Assembly: GCF_003003795.1 (NCBI RefSeq)
Contig: NZ_PVWK01000121.1
Span: forward strand, 1 to 64,000
From: Stenomitos frigidus ULC18
GTDB taxonomy: Bacteria; Cyanobacteriota; Cyanobacteriia; Leptolyngbyales; Leptolyngbyaceae
Direction of reading: 5' to 3'
Length of the DNA stretch: 64,000 nucleotides
The translations under genes were made by a program, and so were the position numbers. Shown here one piece after another: positions 17,803 to 27,900 of this stretch (positions are counted from its first letter, which is position 1; the number at the start of each line of letters is the position of its first letter). The notes beneath the pieces are model-generated. The model was given only the letters and a program-made list of their open reading frames with translations. It did not search any database and was not told the origin of the DNA.

Positions 17803-18999
17803 ATGCAAATTTATTTGGACTACAGCGCCACCACGCCCACGCGACCGGAAGCGATCGCGGCAATGCAAGCTGCTTTGATCGATGAATGGGGAAATCCCTC
17901 TAGCCTCCATGCGTGGGGACAGCGCGCTGCGATCGTGGTGGAACGTGCCAGGGTGCAGGTTGCACGATTGCTAAATGCGCCTGCTGAAGCGATCGTTTTT
18001 ACCGCTGGTGGCACCGAAGCAGACAACTTGGCTGTGATGGGAGTGGTGCGTCAATATGCCACACCACAGCATGTAATTATTTCCAGTGTGGAGCATTCGG
18101 CAATCGCTGAGCCTGTATGCTGGCTAGAGCAATTGGGTTGGGACGTGACCCGCTTGCCTGTAGATACTCAGGGACGGGTCAATCCCCTGGATCTCCGGGC
18201 AGCGCTGCAAGCCAACACAGTTCTGGTGTCGATCATCTACGGTCAGAGCGAGGTCGGCACGTTACAGCCCATTCAAGCACTGGGGACGATCGCCCGTGCT
18301 CACGGTGCCCTGTTTCATACCGATGCCGTGCAGGTTGTTGGTCGGCTCCCCGTCGATGTGCAGCAATTACCCGTCGATCTACTGTCGTTGTCCAGCCATA
18401 AGCTTTACGGACCGCAGGGTGCAGGGGCGCTGTACGTGCGACCGGGTGTCACACTGTTGCCGCTCGTCGGTGGAGGCGGTCAAGAAGCCAAGCTGAGATC
18501 GGGAACGCAGGCTGTACCGGCGATCGCGGGTTTTGGGGTTGCAGCTGAATTAGCGGCGCAGGAAATGACGATCGAAACACCCCGCTTGATACGCTTGCGA
18601 AACCAACTGTTTGAGCAATTAGCCGATGTGCCTGGATTGCTGCCAACGGGTATCAGTGGCGCAACGTTGAAAGAGACACTATGGCATCGCCTACCGCACC
18701 ACACCAGTTTTTATCTCCAAAAGGCAGACGGCGAGACACTCAACGGTAAAACGCTGGTGCGCCAAATGAATCTCGCTGGCATTGGCATCAGCGCTGGGTC
18801 TGCCTGCCATAGCGGCAAGCTGTCTCCCAGCCCGATCTTGCAGGCAATGGGTTACAGCGATCGCGCGGCCAAAGCGGGCATCCGCCTGACGCTGGGGAAA
18901 CAGACAACTGAAGCTGATATCGATTGGACAGTAATGGTACTCAAGCAAGTGCTATCTCGACTCACACCAGAACTCTCTCTCTCCAGACTGTCTTACTGA
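17803..18999 (+). CDS. Cysteine desulfurase (NifS/IscS family)
   Basis: This PLP enzyme takes sulfur from cysteine for Fe-S clusters and thio-cofactors. The 398-residue product begins MQIYLDYSATTPTRPEA, with TAGGTEADNLAV, HTDAVQ, the PLP Lys in SLSSHKLYGPQG, and the catalytic Cys in ISAGSACHSG. I chose ATG at 17803; an in-frame ATG at 17767 would add 12 residues not typical of the family. It follows rpaB by 73 bp on the same strand and may be read through from it. Whether it is the main IscS cannot be told from this window. Confidence 0.92.
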   Translation: MQIYLDYSATTPTRPEAIAAMQAALIDEWGNPSSLHAWGQRAAIVVERARVQVARLLNAPAEAIVFTAGGTEADNLAVMGVVRQYATPQHVIISSVEHSAIAEPVCWLEQLGWDVTRLPVDTQGRVNPLDLRAALQANTVLVSIIYGQSEVGTLQPIQALGTIARAHGALFHTDAVQVVGRLPVDVQQLPVDLLSLSSHKLYGPQGAGALYVRPGVTLLPLVGGGGQEAKLRSGTQAVPAIAGFGVAAELAAQEMTIETPRLIRLRNQLFEQLADVPGLLPTGISGATLKETLWHRLPHHTSFYLQKADGETLNGKTLVRQMNLAGIGISAGSACHSGKLSPSPILQAMGYSDRAAKAGIRLTLGKQTTEADIDWTVMVLKQVLSRLTPELSLSRLSY

Positions 19000-19139
19000 T
19001 GATTACGATCGCGTATGGGTTCTCTAACGGTCGAGCAGGAATCTTTTTCGATTGTCTCAGAAAAATTCAGCGATCGCGGTTTCCAAGCTTTCTTTGCTTG
19101 GAGCGCTCCTTGATCAGTTCAGCCCCCAGGAAAGACCGG

Positions 19140-19865
19140 TTATCTTTTTTGAACAAGCAAGGCTTCATGAGAAAACTGTAAAAAGCGAGCAGGCAGACTG
19201 AGTATTGTTGACCGAAACTGTTTTATATCTCCTGATCTAAACACTTGACTTACTTTTCTAAATTGCTTGTCAAGTGGAATAAAATCCATGTGCTTAACAG
19301 GGTAGTACCATACTCGATCAAACTTGGAAAAGAGTTGCAAGGGTCGAACAGGGCCAATACCTGCAAACCAATTGATCAGCCTCAAATCGAAATAGAATAC
19401 ATAGCCTCCTGGAGGAAGAGCCTGGTAAATCTGCTCAACTATATGTCTGCGGCATTCCTCACCTTTAATGGATGAAAAGACAGTTGTTACCGAGATCCAA
19501 TTGAAACTGTGAGACGGGAATGGAATCGTTTCGCCATCATAGGCTAAATAGGAAATTCCGGGGTTCAACTTTTTTGCAAGCTCAATTGTACCTGGCCGTA
19601 GATCTAGACCCGTAAGCTGTCTTGGGGAAAGCCCTAAATCAATATACATCCGAGTACTTCGACCATTTCCACAGCCAAGATCTAAGACTTTGAGATCGCG
19701 AAGTGAAATCTGGCTCATCTCCAATGCCTGGGTCAGCGCATAAAAGACAGCAAGACGATAGGCTAGCTCATACTCATTTCCGAGAGGATTCCAACTATCG
19801 GTTTCTCCAGGTTCCAACGTTTCGTAATCAGTAACAATTTGAGATGTGTAGGCATTTTTAGGCAT
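19140..19865 (-). CDS. Class I SAM-dependent methyltransferase
   Basis: The 241-residue protein has a Rossmann-type methyltransferase fold. Motif I is KVLDLGCGNGRSTRMY (about residue 60), with an acidic residue after strand 2 (LTGLDLRPGTIELAKKL) and a motif FPSHSFNWISVTTVFSSI resembling the UbiE group. The acceptor is unknown. The start is ATG at 19865. It stands alone between spacers, convergent with the desulfurase. AT content is somewhat higher than in its neighbours, possibly indicating transfer. Confidence 0.82.
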   Translation of the reverse strand: MPKNAYTSQIVTDYETLEPGETDSWNPLGNEYELAYRLAVFYALTQALEMSQISLRDLKVLDLGCGNGRSTRMYIDLGLSPRQLTGLDLRPGTIELAKKLNPGISYLAYDGETIPFPSHSFNWISVTTVFSSIKGEECRRHIVEQIYQALPPGGYVFYFDLRLINWFAGIGPVRPLQLFSKFDRVWYYPVKHMDFIPLDKQFRKVSQVFRSGDIKQFRSTILSLPARFLQFSHEALLVQKR

Positions 19866-20307
19866 AAAAGCTCACGATATTCAGCAATACTATTCAGCGA
19901 CCGGTGCCGAAAATTTAAACTGTACGTCTCAACCGATTACGCTCTCATCTGTCACTTTTACAAAGCTTTGCAGGCCAAAGAGTTTCTCTTAAATGATCCT
20001 TTACTAAAGCAAAACTTTCACTAAAGCCTGATTCATGAGCGCAACAATAGAAGCTCTCTAAGCTTTCATAGCAGGTCATCGTTAGCCACCAGCTAACTAC
20101 CCGTATGATAGCGACCAAGTTGTAAAAATGCTTGTTTTCGTCGACACATTGCAAAGCAGACAATGCACTTTCTACAGCACATCACCTTAAGGTAATCCGT
20201 TCCCCGACTAACACGCATGGCAGCGCAAACTGTTGCGACCGCTTCAGTTCAACCATAGTCCGTTGCCTTCTCGTCAGTAGCGAAGATCAACGTCCTGAGT
20301 ACTTGCG
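19866..20307. other. Gene-free spacer
   Basis: About 440 bases. A 72-codon minus-strand frame (19945-20163) is present but shows no family resemblance and no ribosome site. I see no terminator hairpin here. Confidence 0.4.
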
Positions 20308-21579
20308 TTATTTCACCTGAGTAATGCGCCAACTCAGCTTCAAGTTAATCCAGAAGTTCCAGAGTGTAACCATGACGATCGCCAGAAAATTCGACAGGTA
20401 AGGATTGAAATGCAGCGCATTAAAGAACAGATTTAGGATCAGAATTTTAAGAATCAGCCCCATTAAGCAAATCAGGTTGAACTTAGCAAAACGCTTAATA
20501 ACCTGATGCCGCTTTTGCTGTTGTTGCGCCAGATCGCCAAACGTCCAGCGATCGTTCCAGACAAAATTATTGATAATCGCCAGTTCCGCAGCCACGATCG
20601 CGCTGCGGGTCAGCCCAAACCCCAACGTGCTATGTAGTAAATACAGTAGCCCCATATCCACAACCAGTCCGCTCAAGCCCACAAAAGCAAACCGAGCAAA
20701 CCGGATGAACGGAAAGTTTAGCTTCTGGCTCACGCGCCCCAGTCGTCCCAACGACACGCGCAAACGTAGTAGATGATAGATGTAGTCACGGTACTGCTTC
20801 CAGGTAACTTTGCTTTCCCCAGCTTCGCGCTCCTGGAACACATAGCCCACTTCCGCAATCTGCTCAATCTCGCCACGTCCAAGCACTTCCAGCAAAATTT
20901 TGTAGCCCAGCGGATGGAGCGATCGTCCCGCAATGGCACTGCGGCGCACCAGAAAGTAGCCGCTCATAGGATCAGACACACGACTCACGACATCGGGCAG
21001 CAACACCAGCCCCAGCAGTTGAGCACCCCGCGACAAAAACCGTCGCATCGCGCTCCAGGTACTAACACCACCGCCATCCGCATTGCGACTGGCCACCGCT
21101 AACGCGGCACCCTGCGTGATCGCAGCGAGAAGCTGCTGCAGCACTTCCGGTGGATGCTGCAAATCGCCATCAATGACCCCTAAAACCTCACCCCGCGAGA
21201 CCTGCCAGCCACGAATCACTGCCGTCGAAAGCCCTCGCTCCGCCTGGCGACGCATCACGCGCAAAAAGGGATAGCGAGACATTAGCGCCTGTGCTATCCG
21301 CCAGGTACCATCCGGGCTATCATCATCAACCACAATAATTTCGTAATCGTGGGGCAGCACAGCATCCAACTGCTGACTCAATAGCGCCACAATCCGCTCA
21401 ATGTTATGACTCTCGTTGTAGGTCGGTACTACCAAAGAGAAGCGTACTGCACCGATCGCGACTGCTTGACCCTCCGCTATACCGTCAAACGGCTGTGCCG
21501 ACAGCGATCGCCGTGGCACCTGCAATAGCCCTGAAAGTTCAGGCAGAAGCTGATTGTAGCCAGTTGTCACCATAGACAT
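20308..21579 (-). CDS. GT2 glycosyltransferase fused to GtrA-like membrane domain
   Basis: The 423-residue protein combines a dolichol-phosphate mannosyltransferase-type GT2 domain (about 48-270) with a four-helix GtrA-like domain (about 298-415). The GT2 part has VVPTYNESHNI, VDDDSPDGTW, GVIDGDLQHPPEVL and DPMSGYFLVRR. The GtrA part starts RFARFAFVGLSGLVVDMGLLY. Such fusions make or move polyprenyl-phosphate sugars at the plasma membrane for cell-surface glycans. The ATG at 21579 is used; an ATG two codons later is equivalent. No sugar-pathway neighbours are present. Confidence 0.9.
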   Translation of the reverse strand: MSMVTTGYNQLLPELSGLLQVPRRSLSAQPFDGIAEGQAVAIGAVRFSLVVPTYNESHNIERIVALLSQQLDAVLPHDYEIIVVDDDSPDGTWRIAQALMSRYPFLRVMRRQAERGLSTAVIRGWQVSRGEVLGVIDGDLQHPPEVLQQLLAAITQGAALAVASRNADGGGVSTWSAMRRFLSRGAQLLGLVLLPDVVSRVSDPMSGYFLVRRSAIAGRSLHPLGYKILLEVLGRGEIEQIAEVGYVFQEREAGESKVTWKQYRDYIYHLLRLRVSLGRLGRVSQKLNFPFIRFARFAFVGLSGLVVDMGLLYLLHSTLGFGLTRSAIVAAELAIINNFVWNDRWTFGDLAQQQQKRHQVIKRFAKFNLICLMGLILKILILNLFFNALHFNPYLSNFLAIVMVTLWNFWINLKLSWRITQVK

Positions 21580-22026
21580 TTTGAGTTGATTAGTTTGGAT
21601 ATCAGCACAGAAGCAGCAGTGTTATGAGCTGCTAGTCATTGACGAGCCGAATACGGAACAGCCGCAGGTGACGATTGCTGAACCATTAATCTTGCTTATA
21701 AAACAAAATCACTGCCCTTCTTGCCTCTCACCAGGTTTACACAGAGCGGTCATTGTGTAAATCTTCTGTAAAGTGAGCACTGTCCTCCTTAGACGCAAGA
21801 GGCCCAGGAATGTGCCCCATGTCGATCGCGCGACTGAATCATCATTGAGAAGAGTCGTCAGCTTTCAGCTATGAACGCCAGCTTAGCGACTGACCGTTAA
21901 GTCCCTCCTACCGATATAGCTGCTGTCCAGAAGCACTTTCAGCACTGAATCTTAGCCTCCAAAAACGTTTGGCGCATGTGCTAGCGTTGGCGTATTAACT
22001 AGGCTTACCCTCGCCAACCCGTAGCA
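21580..22026. other. Gene-free spacer between divergent genes
   Basis: About 450 bases separate the divergent GT2-GtrA and MuiA-family genes and must hold both promoters. No ORF of interest or strong hairpin is visible. Confidence 0.4.
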
Positions 22027-23682
22027 ATGGACACACTCGCAACACCCAATGCAGCCGTCATTCCGTTAGAAACTCGCATCACAGCCGTTACTGTTTACAC
22101 CCACCAGGCACTCGTCACGCGGCGCGGCAGACTGACCCTAACAGGCCAAGAGCAAACGCTAATGCTTGACGCATTGCCTTTGACCCTGCAACCAGAATCA
22201 GTGCGAGCGGCGGGTACCGGTACGGTTGCAGTTAGGCTGTTAGGCGTACAGACAGAACGCCAGTTTGCCACAGAACCAGTCGCCGATCGGGTCGCCCAGC
22301 TCACGGCACAAATTGAACAGTTGGTGGACGAACAACGCTCTGTGCAGGACAAACTCGCAGCCGCAAACCTACAGCGAAACTTTATTCAAACCCTGAGTGA
22401 AAAAGCCGCCGATCGCTTTTCCCGCAGTCTCGCCCAACAACAGGTAAGCCTCGCTGAAACGCGTAACTTGCTGAACTTTCTGGGACAGCGCTATGGCGAT
22501 GCATCGGACGCAATCGCTCAGCACGATCGTGAACACACTCAACTGCAAAAACAGATTCAAGCGCTGTACCAGCAACTGCAACAAATTCAAACGCCACGCC
22601 CACAGGAAAGCTACCGGCTGGCGGTAAACATTGCGCCCTCAGGAGCGGGAGAGTTTGAACTGGAGGTATCCTACGTATGCGATCGCGCTAGTTGGCAACC
22701 GCTCTACGATGTGCGCGTCAACAGCACTGATCATCGTGTTCACCTGACCTACCTTGCAGACGTAAAGCAAACCACTGGTGAAGACTGGAGCGCCATTGCC
22801 CTGACGCTCTCAACCGCTAAACCTGGGCTCGGAACCCTGCCGCCCAAACTATCGCCCTGGTATGTGGATGTGTTTAGCCCTTTACCAACACCAGCGCCCA
22901 TGATGTCCCGCCAACGTGCCGTTGCTTCAGCCGCACCAGGCAGTAATGATGAGGATCACTATAAGCTGCTTGCAGATACGGCCATGAATGAAACGGCTTT
23001 TGGCTCCGCTGCAATGCAGGAATTGCTGGTTGCGGAAGCACCCGCTGCGCAAATCACAAACGAAGGTGGCATTGTCACTTTTTCGATCGATGGCAACAAC
23101 AACATTCCTACTGACGGTACATTTCATAAGATCACGATCTTCAGCGATGATTACCCGTCACGTCTGGAATACGTCGCCATACCCAAGCTTGTGAGTTTTG
23201 CGTATCTGCAAGCCGTTGTCACTAATCCACCGGACGGTGCAACGCTGTTACCGGGTCAGGCAAATATCTTCCGCGACAACCGTTTTGTCGGCACCACATT
23301 GCTAGAAAATATTGCTCCTGGTCAGGAGTTTAAGCTCAACCTGGGCATTGACGAAGGGCTGAGAATTACCCGCGATCTGATTGAACGCAAAGTTGATAAG
23401 CAACTCATTGGCAGTCAGCGGCGCATTACCTACGCCTATCGCCTCAGCGTGATCAATCTACGCGATCAAGAAGCATCACTCGTCCTGACCGAACAGCTTC
23501 CGGTGAGCCGCAATGAGCAAATCAAAGTCCGCCTGAACCGCACAAGCCCACAAATTCAGGTTGGCGAAATGGGACTTTTGGCATGGTCACTGCAGCTACA
23601 ACCCAAAGGGCAGCAGGAAATTTCCTATCAGTTCACGGTGGAACACGCACCTGCGCTGACCGTTGTCGGTTTGGACGTATAG
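22027..23682 (+). CDS. Mucoidy inhibitor MuiA family protein (DUF4139/DUF4140)
   Basis: The 551-residue protein has an N-terminal DUF4140 domain (ITAVTVYTHQALVTRRGRLTL), a coiled-coil of about 100 residues (about 90-190), and a C-terminal DUF4139 beta domain with YVCDRASWQPLYDVRV and TGEDWSAIALTLSTAKPG. The family is named for a gene that suppresses mucoid growth in enterobacteria; its biochemical role is unknown. No signal peptide is seen. The start ATG at 22027 has no in-frame rival. It is a single gene followed by a short repeat-bearing spacer. Confidence 0.85.
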   Translation: MDTLATPNAAVIPLETRITAVTVYTHQALVTRRGRLTLTGQEQTLMLDALPLTLQPESVRAAGTGTVAVRLLGVQTERQFATEPVADRVAQLTAQIEQLVDEQRSVQDKLAAANLQRNFIQTLSEKAADRFSRSLAQQQVSLAETRNLLNFLGQRYGDASDAIAQHDREHTQLQKQIQALYQQLQQIQTPRPQESYRLAVNIAPSGAGEFELEVSYVCDRASWQPLYDVRVNSTDHRVHLTYLADVKQTTGEDWSAIALTLSTAKPGLGTLPPKLSPWYVDVFSPLPTPAPMMSRQRAVASAAPGSNDEDHYKLLADTAMNETAFGSAAMQELLVAEAPAAQITNEGGIVTFSIDGNNNIPTDGTFHKITIFSDDYPSRLEYVAIPKLVSFAYLQAVVTNPPDGATLLPGQANIFRDNRFVGTTLLENIAPGQEFKLNLGIDEGLRITRDLIERKVDKQLIGSQRRITYAYRLSVINLRDQEASLVLTEQLPVSRNEQIKVRLNRTSPQIQVGEMGLLAWSLQLQPKGQQEISYQFTVEHAPALTVVGLDV

Positions 23683-23959
23683 CTATCAGTGGTCAGCGAT
23701 CAGCTTTCAGTCCCATCTGCTCGCTTCATTTAAAACGGCTATATCTAGCGGTGTGCTCTAAACGCGATCGAGCCTCAACATGAAGTTCATCTGGCTTGGG
23801 GGCTGGTTTTGCGCTCGTTCCTGTAAAATAGCGTCAACATTCGTTGGCTCCACATTTGTCTGGTGTCAGTGAATGCAAAGAGCAACTACCAGAAGACATT
23901 CGACGATTAGATACTTGACTTATCAGACATTCGCTTATCAGATATTGGGCAACGAATCT

Positions 23960-24865
23960 ATGCAAGCACAGCGGCAATGGCACCTCAGTGGATTGATTGG
24001 GTTAATAATGCTCGGTAGTAATTTGCTGCTCTCACCAGCGATCGGTCTAGCACGGCCAGCCGTTCAGGTTGCTCAAGCGGCTCAAACCGCAGAAAGCGCT
24101 ATCAATCAAGGTATTCAGTACATTCAGCAAGGGAAGTTGAGTGATGCGATCGATGCTTTTCGTCGCGCTACTCAGCTCGATCCCCGCATGTCTGCCGCTC
24201 ATTACAACCTGGGGCTCGCACTGCGCCAGCAGGGACAGCTACAGCCTGCAGCCAATGCTTTTTATCAAGCGACGCAGACCGACCCCACCTTTGCCCTTGC
24301 CTATGCCAATTTGGGTGCCGCACTGCTAGAAGGAAACAACCTGCCTCAAGCCAGAGATTATTTGCAGCGTGCCGTCGAACTCAATCCCAAGCTAGGGTTG
24401 GCTCACTATAACTTAGGGCTCGTGTTAGAACGTCAGGGGAGTTTTGATCAGGCAATCAGTACCTACAGAACGGCGATCGGGCTTAGTCCCACAGCACCTG
24501 AACCGGCTTATCACTTAGGGTTGGTCTACAACCAACAGCGCAAGCCCAAGGAAGCCCGCGCGGCCTTCGAGCAAGCCATCAAAATCGATCCTAATTACGC
24601 CGAAGCTCACTACAATCTTGGGTCGCTACTCTTTACCCAGGGTGATTTGAACGGAGCCTTGAATGCCTTTCGGCGATCGGCACAAGCCAACTCCAACTAC
24701 GCCAACGCCTACTACGCGGCTGGCCTGGTCTTTATGCGTCAAAACAAATTTGACGACGCGCAGAAGGTCTTGACCTACGCCAAAGATTTATATGCAAAAC
24801 AGGGCAATAGCCCCTGGGCAACGAAAGCTGAACAACAGTTGCAAAAAGCGAAAGCAGGACGGTAG
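23960..24865 (+). CDS. Secreted tetratricopeptide repeat protein
   Basis: The 301-residue product has a signal peptide (HLSGLIGLIMLGSNLLLSPA, cleavage near residue 25-30) and then about six TPR units. Each has the pattern A-x-Y-N-L-G-x-x-L...A-x2-x-x-A-x-x-x-(N/D)-P; for example AHYNLGLALRQQGQL and AHYNLGSLLFTQGDL. TPRs form protein-binding solenoids; the partner is unknown and the location is predicted to be periplasmic. I chose ATG at 23960 because it gives a clean signal peptide; the frame is open to 23873. GAGTTTT repeats follow the stop. Confidence 0.82.
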   Translation: MQAQRQWHLSGLIGLIMLGSNLLLSPAIGLARPAVQVAQAAQTAESAINQGIQYIQQGKLSDAIDAFRRATQLDPRMSAAHYNLGLALRQQGQLQPAANAFYQATQTDPTFALAYANLGAALLEGNNLPQARDYLQRAVELNPKLGLAHYNLGLVLERQGSFDQAISTYRTAIGLSPTAPEPAYHLGLVYNQQRKPKEARAAFEQAIKIDPNYAEAHYNLGSLLFTQGDLNGALNAFRRSAQANSNYANAYYAAGLVFMRQNKFDDAQKVLTYAKDLYAKQGNSPWATKAEQQLQKAKAGR

Positions 24866-24880
24866 GAGAGGGGAAGGAGT

Positions 24881-24900
24881 GAGTTTTGAGTTTTGAGTTG
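24881..24900. repeat. GAGTTTT tandem repeat
   Basis: About 2.7 copies of GAGTTTT lie between the convergent TPR and kinase genes, the same unit as at 5580-5605. Confidence 0.8.
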
Positions 24901-24953
24901 GAAGCAGTGAACGTTGCCCAATCTCTAGACTCGTGCCATCGGCCTCCTGCCTT

Positions 24954-27900
24954 CTAGTGCCGAGCATGGGGACTTGGTTCTGGTGTTACCGCAAAGGTTA
25001 GAACCGTTTCATCCACACCTTTGAGCCGCAGTGGGCTGAATTTGGTGATTTCGTCTTGTTCTAAGTAGTCTGCGACCGCAGCAGAAACCAGGATGCAATC
25101 GGGTTCAGCGGCTTCTTGAATGCGGGAGGCGATGTTGACGCTGGGGCCGATCGCGGTGTAGTCCGATCGCTCTGCGCCGCCAAACATCCCAACCACAGCA
25201 GTGCCCTGGTGAATGCCACAGCGGAACTGTACCTGGCTGATACCTTGCTCTTGCCAACGTTTGTTGAGTAGGTGGAGCGAGCGCTGCATTTGTCGGGCAG
25301 CAGCGATCGCACGGCGCACTTGTTCGTTAGGCGTCATCTCTTCGGGTGAGCCAAACAGTGCCAAAATCGCATCGCCCATGAATTTATCAACCGTGCCGCC
25401 ATTGTCAAACACAGCGCGGGTCATTTCAGCGAGGTATTCGTTCAACAGTTCGGCGACGCGACGCGATCGCAGCGTGTTAGACAATTGTGTAAAGCCAATG
25501 ATGTCGCTAAACAACACGGTGACCATGCGCGGTTCAGGACGGAGATCAAGCACTAGTTCGCCCCGTGCGGCACGTTGTACCAGCGATGGCGGCAGAAAGC
25601 GCTTGAGAACAGATTCAGTCAAATAGGTATTCAGTTCGGCGACCCGCTGTTCGTTCGCTTTCAGTGCCAGCAGGTTACGGACTTCTGCCAGGAGTTCGCG
25701 ATCGCTAAACGGTTTCGACAGATACGCATCAGCTCCCCGCTCGACGCCCTCAATGCGCGTGTCCTCGTCAGCTTTCGCAGTCAGCAGAATAATGGGAATG
25801 CCCTTCAGATCGTCATCCTCACGAATCATCCGAATCATATCCAGACCCGACACCATCGGCATCATCAAATCGGTCACAATTAATTGCGGGCGATGCTTTT
25901 GTGCGCTCTGAAACCCTTCAGCCCCGTTGCGAGCCGTCCAAATCCGATAGCCCTGTTCGCGCAAAATGGTTGAAACGTAGGTACGCAAATCTGGGTTGTC
26001 ATCCACGATGAGGATGCGTGAAGCATCGGCTTTTGTGGGCGATCCAGCGAGCAATCCATCTTCTCCACTCTGATCTTCGTACAGCTCCATTTCGACATCG
26101 GCCAACTCCACGGAGGCACGGCTGGGCTGAGCTTCGCTTTGCACTTCGATCAGTTGCTGCGGCGGTAAATGCGTCATCCCTGTTTGCAGCCAAACCGTAA
26201 AGGTTGTGCCTGAGCCATAAACAGACTCGACTGAAATTTGCCCACCATGCAGATCAACCAGTTCCTTCACCAGTGCCAGTCCCAAGCCGCTACCTTCGTA
26301 GCTGCGGTTCGCTGATCCCTCTGCCTGTCGAAAGCGCTCAAACAAGTGCGGCATCTGGTCAGGGCGAATGCCAATGCCAGTGTCTGTCACTTTAAGTAAG
26401 CAGTGATCGCCAGCAGGCTGAAGCATCACGGTAATCGTGCCGCCTTCTGGCGTAAACTTCATCGCGTTTGACAAGAGGTTGTACAGTACCTTGTCAAATT
26501 TTTCTAGATCAAGATACACCTGTGGACAGGAAGTGAGGCGAGTCGTAAGCACGATGCCTTTTTTCTCGCAGTAAGGCCGGAAGGAATCTACCGTCTGACT
26601 GACAAATTCCACCAGGTCACACGGACGAAAACTAGGCTGCATGCGTCCAGCATCCAAGCGCTGGAGATCGAGGAGTTGGTTGACCAACCGCAGCAAACGA
26701 CGCGAGTTTCGTAGCGCCACGGTTGCCTGGTCGTGGGACAACCCTTGCTGTTGGGCGATCGCTGACTCCAACGGCCCAATCATCAGCGTCAACGGTGTGC
26801 GAAACTCGTGAGAAATATTTTGAAAGAACTCTGTTTTTTGTTGATCTAGCTCTAAGAGTTGCTCTGCTTGCTGACGGGTTTTCTGATACAGGCGAGACTG
26901 GTGCACCGCGATCGCTGCTTGCACCGCCACCGCTTGCGCCAGCTCAATCTCTGAAGGCTGCCAGCGACGCGATTGACGGTTCTGACGCAGAGAAATGCTG
27001 CCAATAATCTGACCATCCAGGATCAACGGCACCACCAGCAACGCCCGGGCTGGGTTGCGAAATGGCTGTTCAGAAACCGTCATCATCGGATCCTGCTCCA
27101 AGTCACTGATCACGACAGGCTGTTGCGTGAGCAGCAGCTGTTTAAGTACAGGATTGCCTTCGATCGGCACAGTGGATTGAGGCAGCAGACGTGGTGCCCC
27201 ATCGCCCTCTGGTGACGGCTGCTGCATCTTTGGCGGTAAGGCATCAGCGGCGCTCAGAGCATTCTGTTCATGGGGTGTAGAAGTTATTGCCCAACCGCTA
27301 TGAGCTGCATCGTGCAACCCAACCAACTGCACAAACTCATCTTCCCGCGTCCACAGCGACAAGGCACATCCATCGGCATGGAGGGCTTGCCCAAGCTGCT
27401 GTGTAATCGCCGCAAAAATTTCTTGGGGATCAAGGCTAGAACGAATGGCCGTGGTAATGGTGTTAATTAACGCTTCTCGTTTAGCCAGTGCACGCACCTG
27501 CTCATAAGTACGGGCTTGAAAAAGTGCCAGCGCGGCTTGGTCTGCCACTAACCGCAGGAGTTGCACTTCATCTTCCTGCCAGAAGCGCGGTTCGTCACAT
27601 TGATGGAGCGCCAGCATTGCCATCAACTCCTGCTGGCACACCAACGGCACAATCAAGCTAGAGTGTATCCCTGCAGCCGCATAGACTTGCTGTCGTTGTT
27701 GGAGTTCAGGCGCATCACCTTGCCAGCGATCGTGCGTTTCAACGTCCTGAATCACCTCAATCTCACGAGTCTCCCAAACAGTCCGTGCCAGCATTGTCTT
27801 TTGCTTGGCTAATTGAGAGGCGTCAGCTACTGCTGATTGTTCATTGACATAAACGAACCAATCGTCATCCATCAGCCCATCCTGCAAGGGACGCACGACG

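Noticed and set aside
19945-20163. 72-codon minus-strand ORF
   Set aside because: It has no domain or signal, no ribosome site, and an unusual Cys/Trp content; probably chance.
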